From contig JAWQRM010000449.1 in the NCBI GenBank assembly GCA_033557675.1, positions 1 to 22,547 on the forward strand: DNA of 22,547 bases. The letters run 5' to 3'. Below the pieces are notes generated by a model. The model was not told where the DNA came from. It saw nothing but the letters and a program-made list of their open reading frames with translations, and did no database searches. The stretch's first letter is position 1. The number at the start of each line of letters is the position of its first letter. Below, one piece after another: positions 16,202 to 22,547 of this stretch. The position numbers were made by a program, and so were the translations under genes. The DNA comes from Coptodactyla brooksi (Eukaryota; Arthropoda; Insecta; Coleoptera; Scarabaeidae).

Positions 16202-16450
16202 AAGCTAGATGGGAAATCAACGCTCCGATTGTTAAATTTGCAAAGATATAGCGAAAACTTTTGTCTGGGGGTATTAGTAGACGCCAGCCCATCCTATGAA
16301 GGTTAAAACACATGCAGAGCATTAGACTATGATGAATTGAGTGCAATATAAGCCTCAATAAACACGCGCAGTCAAAAGTAGGTAGAGAATGCAGTTTAAA
16401 CAACAATGCCAACTGTAACCCACCAAGAAGTGCTGACGGAGCACCTCATT
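16202..16450 (+). repeat. 249-bp direct duplication, copy 2
   Basis: Second copy of the segment at 15778-16026, the same length and orientation. It is followed by single-copy sequence. Unlike copy 1 it is not adjacent to a transposase. Confidence 0.8.
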
Positions 16451-18439
16451 CATTAATGAAATCGTTACTAAAAATTTAAGTTGATAAAATTTGAGCGAAA
16501 CCGAGAATTCACGTCGAAGTGGACTTTAAAGCAGCGGGCCGCACAAGAAAGTAGCGAAAAATCGAAATCGAGTAACAGCGACAGTAACCAGAGGCTTCTT
16601 CATAAACTTTTTGCGGCCGCCGCTTGACAATTAAAATCCGAAAACGGTTTCGAAAGCTTCCTGCAACGCGAGACCGTTAACTTTGTGTCAATTGCAATTA
16701 AAACTAACGAACAATGGCGACCGTCGCTATCTTCTTAGCTAGGAGAACTTTTACAACCGCATTTCGCTTTTACTTTTACGATTAACCGGCAATTTGGACC
16801 GGATAGTCCCGCGCCGAGTATGGCGCTATAGCAATTACACGTTGGCAGTAATGGTGATGTGTTTCTTGCACTGTTGCCGCTATTGTAATTGTCACCTCAG
16901 GAATGTACGGATGTAAAGTCGGAGATTAAGATCGGTGGAGGTGCCGGCGTGTACGTTCCTTTTTTCCCTTGAAAAATGCGAATTTGAGAAGGTTCCTTCC
17001 GATGCGGCCGAGGCGATAACGCCTCGTCCATGAATCAATATTTTTAAATTAACCAATTTATTGATAGCCATCTGACGGGGAACGGTCACCGGCAAAGGTT
17101 GAGTGCAGATGGCCGTCCCGGCAGTCCCGATCGACGTATTGTTTATGTCTGGCCGTATCTCAGGCAGCTATCGCGGACCTGCGCAAAAACTAGTCGCCCG
17201 CGCCTCGAGCTCCAAGAGACGAACCGAACGGTAAAAAAATCGGAGGAAAACGGCCGAGCAAACAATACGAAGTCCGCTCGACGACGACAATGGCCGGGGA
17301 GTTCGCCGACAATTTGGGCACGAAATTGCCCGGTCCGCTTTTTACGAGAGAACGCGAAAACGGACCTTCCAACCGAGAAATCGTAAATCCAATTTTCTGC
17401 CTCGATTTTTTTTTATTGCCTTGAGACCGTCTTAGGCCTCGTACGTAGCAACAACAAAATCGCTGCGTTAAAATCGCAAAAGTGTCGCGATCTTCATTTG
17501 CGCGACACAGTAATAGTGTTAGTTATCAACAGTCACTGACATGCTGACTATTACAGTAGTACTAGCCGTAGGATTTAAAGCTAGTCTAATCGAGTAACTG
17601 TAATGCAGTCTAACCGAGTAACTGCTTTGCTATTCCTCCTGATATGTGTAATTGTCCTCCAAGCGAAATTCTTGCTGCTCTGATGCGTGATTTCCGAAAT
17701 GATTCTGAAAAATCGCGATTCTGAAATATCCTTAACTTATGGGCACGAGTGCAGTTCGGTAAATACCATCAGACGTCCTCACTGCCTATCGGTTATCGTA
17801 CGCATCGCGAGATTGATAACCGCGATGCCGGCAAGTGACGTTTCATTAAGAACGCGAAGATGAAGACGCGAAAACCGGGCAAAATAAATAATGGAAGGCG
17901 GCGCGAGCCGGCGGGGCCGACGCCGTCATCCCCGATATAAATGTTCGCAATAATTCCGAACTTGCAAAGTCGGCAAGTAAAAAATTCGCTTCACGGCTCG
18001 CCGCTCGCCGCGTAGATCGGCTAGAAAGATTAATGGCAAGCAATTACTCGAGGAATTCGCGACTTCGGCCGCGAGAGAGCGAACTCTAAAATAGGAAGCG
18101 AGCCCGCACGAGGATCTGGGTCATTTCTTTCCTTTGACGCGATCATCAACTTCCCGCAACGCGTTCGATTGTTAGAATAGTTACGGCGTGTTAGGTATGC
18201 CGTGTAGGGAGTAACACGTTGTCTCGTAGGGATATTGCATTCTCGTACGCGATTGGTTAGGCCATTCGGACGATTTTGAAGATCGCACGACAATTAGCGA
18301 GAGAATCGTAGTATGACCCATATGGAGCTAGGCACGCAGATTCCCTGAGAGCATTCAAAATCTCAAGTGGTATGTGAGTATCAATTCGAGAAGACAGGTT
18401 GTGCGACATGTTGTCGCCAATGCCATTTGAAAATTCTCG
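16451..18439. other. Unique CpG-rich non-coding block
   Basis: About 2 kb without transposon similarity. Composition resembles the block at 12651-14880: CpG-rich with ATTA/TAAT cores. Minor features are a pair of AGTCTAA(T/C)CGAGTAACTG words at about 17582 and 17609, and a weak inverted repeat (CAATTACA and TGTAATTG) at 16833-16893. Frames of 60-95 codons on both strands show no recognisable protein. Confidence 0.4.
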
Positions 18440-19203
18440 ACAACCTCAATTGAAGCCTGAAAGAGAGGCTAAACAAACTGATATCTATGCATTTGTCACA
18501 GTCAGCGAACCTGTCTTCAGCAGACAAGTCTCCGAAGAAGTTGGTCTGAGTGCTTGAGCATTCAGGAACATTTTGAAGCGCAATAAATTCTGTTGCTTTA
18601 AAGTGGGAACTACGCAGAAGATTTTTCCATATTCAATATTTTATTTCCGGATGAATCCTCTTTTCTCATTCATGGTCGTCACAATTCGTCCATCGTGCAA
18701 TATTAGGATCAGGAAAATAAGCATCCAACTGTTGCTGCTCGAACGAAGTATCCATGAAAGCTGAATGTTTGGACTGGTATTTTTAGGTGATTTCAGCCTT
18801 GGACCTTTTTTCATTGATGGCACCTAAATGCCAACAAACATTTAAAACTATTGCAGACCCATGTGATTCCTGCTGTCCGAAACCTCCCACTCAACTTTGA
18901 CGAGGTTTGCTTCCATCATGACGGTTGTCCTGTTCATAATGCGATCAGGATGCGAGAATTACTGAGGAATGCTTTCCCTAATCGTATTATTAGCAGAAGT
19001 GGTGTGGCCTCCTAGATCGCCAAATGATTTCTTTTTGTGGGTGTACACTAAAGAAATTTTTTAACAGCAACGTCAACGAGCCAGTGATTCATCCATTCTG
19101 GAGAGCATTACTCCAGAAATGCTCTCCAGAATGAGGAGAAATTTCTACGAGAGGTTGGGGTATTGTTTGGTGAAATTAAAAGGCATCTTTGAACCTTTCG
19201 TTT
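18440..19203 (+). pseudogene. Mariner-type transposase copy C, nearly full domain set but frameshifted
   Basis: The best transposase in the window. A helix-turn-helix DNA-binding region (FSRQVSEEVGLSA, stop, AFRNILKRNKFCCFK) runs from about 18500. It is followed by PDESSFLIHGRHNSS with the first catalytic Asp, KLNVWTGIF, GPFFIDGT, VIPAVRNLPLNFDEV and FHHDGCPVHN with the second Asp. Then come RELLRNAFPNRIISRSG, WPPRSPNDFFLW with the third Asp, and RMRRNFYERLGYCL to a TAG at 19201-19203. At least four frameshifts or stops break it. It shares with copy A the 12-bp deletion just before the third Asp. About 40 bases after the third motif are replaced by an inverted copy of downstream sequence (19094-19133). 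Confidence 0.85.
19094..19133. repeat. 16-bp perfect hairpin inside transposase copy C
   Basis: CATTCTGGAGAGCATT and AATGCTCTCCAGAATG with an 8-base loop. The right arm is ancestral transposase sequence, present in copies A and D. The left arm replaces coding sequence that those copies retain. Confidence 0.9.
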
Positions 19204-19479
19204 AGTTTTTTTTTCAATATTAGGATTATTTATTTTAGAGTGACCTTTTATTTTTAGTAAGAATGAAGTTTTTGTTTGTCCGTCGAATTTAAATGTCCGA
19301 AAAGGGGTTAATACAAAACATTTATTGATAAAATTAAAAAAATAGGTGTACGTAGGATGATGTCAAGCAGCACTAGCCTGTACGCTCTCCCAAGAATCCT
19401 CCCTCGCATGGAAGATCAATGCACAGACAGTCACCGGCTTGTGCAAAAGATTCTGCTATGAGACGACCACGATTTTCCA
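19204..19479 (+). mobile_element. 3' untranslated tail of mariner copy C
   Basis: Shared with the tails of copies A (15050-15250, inverted) and D (21130-21303). Landmarks are TAGAGTGACCTTTTATTTT, AAGTTTTTGTTTGTC, AGGTGTACGTAGGA (copies A and C), GTCAAGCAGCACTAGC and, in C and D, GCTATGAGACGACCACGA. No terminal inverted repeat can be identified with confidence. Confidence 0.7.
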
Positions 19480-19508
19480 GTTCGGCATTTATAAAACGAT
19501 GAATTCAT

Positions 19509-19762
19509 GATACGAATCGTATTATTAGCCGAAGTGGCAGCATTATATTACCCCCCTAGATCGTCAGATTTATCGCCAAATGATTTTTTACTTAACTCGG
19601 AATAAAAATTATTCAAGTTCATCAAACTACTACTTCATAAATGCTCTCCAGAGTCAGGAGAAATTTCTACGACAGGTTGGTGTATTGTTTGGCGAAATTA
19701 GGAGGCATCTCTGAATCTTTCATTTAGTTTTATTTTTAAATATTATTAGAATTATTTTATTT
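19509..19762 (+). pseudogene. Mariner-type transposase copy D, C-terminal fragment (left half)
   Basis: Starts in mid-gene with NRIISRSG-equivalent sequence. It then reads RSSDLSPNDFLL, keeping the four residues deleted in copies A and C, and, with shifts, RRNFYDRLVYCLAKLGGISESFI to a TAG just before a T-rich tail. The tail stops abruptly at 19762 and continues at 21130, so this copy is split by the LTR-like insertion. It lies 30 bases downstream of the end of copy C's tail. Confidence 0.75.
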
Positions 19763-20370
19763 TGTGATGCGCACAAACGTCCGAGGTTCCGGAACCCGTA
19801 CTCCACCAAAACACTAACGCTAATACAAGACCTCCTTTCGAGGACGACAAACTCTAGATTACACAGGGAAAACCCGAGCACCGACCCGCACAGTGGAGAA
19901 AGGAGTACCTTTCTGCACTGTACTGTAAAATACCTCCGTTCAAAAGCAATCAAAACAATATCAACAGAAAGTGTACAATATTCGTCTACAAAAAACTTAA
20001 CAAAATAATGATTGAAAACATTCATTGAACGTTGAATAAAAAAATTGATCGTTAAACCAATAACAGATATCACCTCAAGTCCGAACGAAGTCGGACATGT
20101 TGGTAAATCGGCCCTGATTTACGAACATGCAAATACAAGTTGTTTTGCAAGCAAACCAACTCTAATCCTCTCGTAATTAACGAATTTGTAAGTATAGAGC
20201 CTTTACCAATCAGGGTGATCAATGGTTTACAAATTTTAGCAACGGTAAAGTAAAAATTCAGCTTAATAATGATACAGACAGAAAAGTGAGGTTAAATTGG
20301 ATATATAAAATTAAAAATATATGAAAAGCCGTAAAGAAATTAACTCTTTCCAACGATAAACAGGTAAGTA

Positions 20371-20622
20371 ATGCAAATACGTATTTACAATCGAAATCTG
20401 AACAAAATTAGAAGAATGTTTCTTCTACTTGTAGACACCTCTCCAACCTCCTACGAAACTTCAGAAGCAGCTACGGAGCCGATGCCTAATTACGTTTACA
20501 CGCTGACGTACGTAGTTTTTACGTATGCGGACAGTACGAGGATCGAATATCCTGTCCCAAGTAACGGCAAATTCGTCTACCTCGCCGATGACAGTCGCTC
20601 GTCCACGTGTGACACCGTTTAA
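20371..20622 (+). CDS. Unknown 83-aa reading frame inside LTR-like element
   Basis: Opens at ATG 20371, a few bases after a splice-donor-like CAGGTAAGTA (20361). The product is basic at first and then Ser/Thr/Tyr-rich (TSPTSYETSEAATEPMPNY, VYTLTYVVFTYADSTRIEYP). It shows no domain I recognise. The corresponding part of copy 1 was lost to the Penelope insertion, so conservation cannot be tested here. Probably not a gene; listed because it is the longest plus-strand frame in the element. Confidence 0.15.
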   Translation: MQIRIYNRNLNKIRRMFLLLVDTSPTSYETSEAATEPMPNYVYTLTYVVFTYADSTRIEYPVPSNGKFVYLADDSRSSTCDTV

Positions 20623-20732
20623 TGAAGACGATAAAACACGCAGCCGCCCCCACACGTCACAATGGCATCTGGACGCCAGGTAAGGGTAAAATAAAGGACC
20701 TAAGGAAAATGCAGAAAATACGACACTTGTAT

Positions 20733-20760
20733 CTCCCCTCGGAGGAGGCATAATTGCCTC
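20733..20760. repeat. Two small hairpins private to LTR-like copy 2
   Basis: CTCC/GGAG with a 4-base loop and GAGGC/GCCTC with a 6-base loop follow one another in a stretch that replaces different sequence in copies 1 and 3. Confidence 0.6.
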
Positions 20761-21057
20761 TGACGTACCTTTAGACTTTAATCGGTCCAATGCAATCAAT
20801 GATTATTATAGATAAATCCGACAAATGGTCGAAAGGACGTCGTCCACGATTCCAAAGAATCCAGAACCAAACCGACCTTTAACTCGAAGAAGTTTCGCCC
20901 TCAACTCCAAGAAGTGTAGTGGGTAATGCGCGAACACCACGCGACTCGAACACCCTTCCAAAGATTTCGAGAAAATCCAACTCACACAGTCTCCTCCATA
21001 TAGAATATTCAACGACAGTACCAGAATACCTAGAAATACAGCACCCAACTTAACGAC

Positions 21058-21073
21058 ACTAGAAATCTAGTGC
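21058..21073. repeat. CACTAGA/TCTAGTG hairpin near the right end of LTR-like copy 2
   Basis: Seven-base arms around a 2-base centre, forming a near-continuous palindrome. The corresponding part of copy 1 is not alignable. Confidence 0.75.
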
Positions 21074-21129
21074 GAAAAACGACCACTAGAGATGTCACTG
21101 CAAGAGTCGATAAAAACGAAAGCGTTACA

Positions 21130-21303
21130 ATTTTAGAGTGACCTTTTATTTTAGCAAGAAGGAAGTTTTTGTTTGTCTGCCGAACTTAAAAAGAGATGTC
21201 AAGCAGCACTAGCATGTACCTCCTCTCAGGACATCAGAAATATTACTAAGCACTCGCACGGTAGATCATGTATGATGCAGCTATGAGACGACCACGACTT
21301 TCC
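21130..21303 (+). mobile_element. Mariner copy D, right half of the 3' tail
   Basis: Continues the tail broken at 19762: ATTTTAGAGTGACC, AAGTTTTTGTTTGTC, GATGTCAAGCAGCACTAGC and GCTATGAGACGACCACGA. Relative to copy C it lacks about 70 bases before GATGTCAAGC. Confidence 0.75.
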
Positions 21304-22257
21304 TAATTGGTATAAGTCAGGCGTGCTGTTTAGATTCTACTGATGTATGGTAACCGCATGAGACATCTAATAAGAGCAATAAAATAACATAACTTCGTTT
21401 GATTTGTAATTAGACAGTCAACGTAATTAACGTGCCGCGTAGAATGCACAGGACAACATTCCTACGCGGGAATCGTCATATATTACCCGTTTTTAATATA
21501 TTACAGCCGCTAAGGAGAGCATTAGTCATCTGAAAATCTATAAACACCAATCGTCCTCGAGAAATATGAAGCCGTGTAAAGGTGGCCAAGCGGCGAGCGG
21601 CGGAGTCATGCGACGTAGGCATCGACTAACAACCTATAGCGTTAATACGACTGCGTCTCACCAGAAACTATTAATTAAGTCAGCGTCGGGACATTTGTTA
21701 CTGGAAACGAACACAAATGGAGAGTGTCAGCTTTCGAGACACGTGATTTCGTATAGCGTTAATGTGCGCGCGTAATGATAATGGCCCCTTTAATCTAGAC
21801 AAAATAGCTCGCTATCTAATTCGATTCTCACACAAGTGTCGTTCGTTCTGCTGTTTTTTTTATATTTGCTTCACACAGCGCAATCTACAAAGAAGATCTA
21901 TTCAATAGGAGAACAAACAAAAGCGTAACGATACTTCCTGGACACCGTGACAGGATAATTATAGGCAACAGAAGTTGGCTCCTTCCCTGTGCAACACGTA
22001 AAATGAGCACTTCCCCAATTAAATCGCTTAGGAAACGAAAAAAAGCGGTGTGATATTATCCAAAAAGGCCTTTGTTGTTTGTTGGGGTTTAGTACAGTAT
22101 ATCCACTCCACGTTATTTTAGACTGAAGGGTTAAAATTTAATGCTATTTCAAAATGTGCTGTTCATTGTTCTAGATTTATTGCAGTAGTCTACTTTATTT
22201 CACGGTCGCTATGTGTAACTAAGTGGTGGCCCAATAAAGAATTGACTTTACGTATGT
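21304..22257. other. Unique non-coding stretch
   Basis: About 950 bases, CpG-rich in the middle (21420-21780) and AT-rich after. It includes the hairpin at 21435-21469 and two TATAGCGTTAAT words (21637, 21753). The 69-codon frame at 21566 ends in VISYSVNVRA and contains TTYSVNT, which reflects that word duplication, and has no other sign of being a gene. Confidence 0.4.
21435..21469. repeat. Stable GC-rich hairpin
   Basis: CCGCGTAG and AATG pair with CATT and CTACGCGG, giving 12 base pairs with one bulged C and a 10-base loop. Confidence 0.75.
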
Positions 22258-22547
22258 ATATGATTGATCACTTCAGTGGGAAAAGGTCTAGGAACAGCAC
22301 AGATGCTTTAACTCCACAGTGCAAGTTGGAGCAGCAATTAAGCTTTCACTCCAGAAGGAGAGTTGGAGCAGCATTTAAGCTTTCACTCCAGAGGAAGAGT
22401 TGGAACAGCAATTAAGCTTTCACTCCAGAGGGAGAGTTGGAGCAGCAATTAAGCTTTCACTCCAGAGGGAGAGTTGGAGCAGCAATTAAGCTTTCACTCC
22501 AGAGGGAGAGTTGGAGCAGCAATTAAGCTTTCACTTTAGAGAGCGAG
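22258..22547 (+). mobile_element. Second copy of the non-LTR 3' end with 37-bp tandem repeats
   Basis: From about 22258 the sequence matches 526-600 (ATGATTG, CACTTCAGTGGGAAA, AGGAACAGCACAGATGCTTT). It then enters at least six units of a 37-bp repeat (GTTGGAGCAGCAATTAAGC, TTTCACTCCAGAGGGAGA) running off the window. The later units are nearly identical to one another, so the array has been homogenised or expanded recently. The coding part upstream of the last dozen or so codons is absent, as expected for a 5'-truncated non-LTR insertion. Confidence 0.8.

Larger units (their letters stand above)
19763..21129 (+). mobile_element. LTR-like element copy 2 (possible solo LTR), 1,367 bp
   Basis: The segment interrupts the tail of mariner copy D. 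ATTT stands on both sides (19759-19762 and 21130-21133), where uninterrupted mariner tails have ATTT once, so this is an insertion with a 4-bp target duplication. The ends are TGTGATGCGC and GCGTTACA, that is TG...CA as in LTRs, with a rough terminal inversion. A TATA-like CATATAGAATATTCAAC lies about 130 bases before the right end. Copies 1 (8037-10040) and 3 (6790-7003) are partial. No protein typical of a retrotransposon is inside, which fits a solo LTR; a non-autonomous DNA element is the alternative. Orientation is unproven. Confidence 0.65.

Noticed and set aside
16182..16412. Hydrophobic minus-strand frame resembling a membrane protein
   Set aside because: It lies in the 249-bp duplicated unit, and the other copy at 15778-16026 does not keep the frame open.
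16833..16900. Weak inverted repeat with CAATTACA/TGTAATTG considered as a microRNA precursor
   Set aside because: Pairing in the middle is poor, and I cannot match it to any known insect microRNA.

Overview
This window reads as an insect nuclear genome segment, most plausibly hymenopteran. That is an inference from the retroelement and transposon repertoire and from CpG-rich unique blocks alternating with AT-rich transposon debris. I find no intact host gene, no tRNA or rRNA gene, no bacterial-type operon and no CRISPR array. All recognisable coding material is broken transposable-element protein: RNase H and reverse transcriptase of non-LTR elements, at least two subfamilies of Tc1/mariner-type DDE transposase, and a Penelope-like element with a GIY-YIG endonuclease.

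Layout. 1-735: RNase H end of a non-LTR element followed by 37-bp tandem repeats. 934-1985: three reverse-transcriptase fragments, two direct and one inverted. 1982-2110: transposase scrap. 2116-2614 (minus): a cluster of small unrecognised reading frames with membrane segments. 3297-3853: tandem 282-bp duplication of a transposase fragment. 3870-7430: mostly unique CpG-rich non-coding DNA containing a SINE-like head and hairpin cluster (5340-5546) and an LTR-like fragment (6790-7003). 7600-7985: inverted copy of a roughly 400-bp repeat ('X'). 8037-10040: LTR-like element broken by two Penelope fragments in head-to-head arrangement, ending in three consecutive hairpins. 10458-10763: an unassigned reading frame with a membrane segment. 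11281-12650: X repeats, one split by a SINE-like insertion. 12650-14880: CpG-rich non-coding DNA with a 201-bp imperfect hairpin. 15050-16450: minus-strand mariner copy plus a 249-bp direct duplication. 16450-18440: unique CpG-rich DNA. 18440-21303: two plus-strand mariner copies, the second split by a 1,367-bp LTR-like insertion with a 4-bp target duplication. 21304-22257: unique DNA. 22258-22547: a second copy of the 37-bp-repeat tail seen at the left edge.

The signal that ordinary annotation does not explain is a recurring one. Short, perfect, tight-loop inverted repeats sit at transposon breakpoints or inside sequence found in only one copy of a repeat. They occur singly or as runs of two or three. 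In one transposase copy, comparison with two sister copies shows that one arm replaced ancestral coding sequence, which suggests fold-back-templated repair. Other candidates are a decayed hammerhead-like motif behind the Penelope fragment, the long imperfect hairpin with repeated GTGGGCG motifs, and the minus-strand cluster of small membrane-type reading frames.
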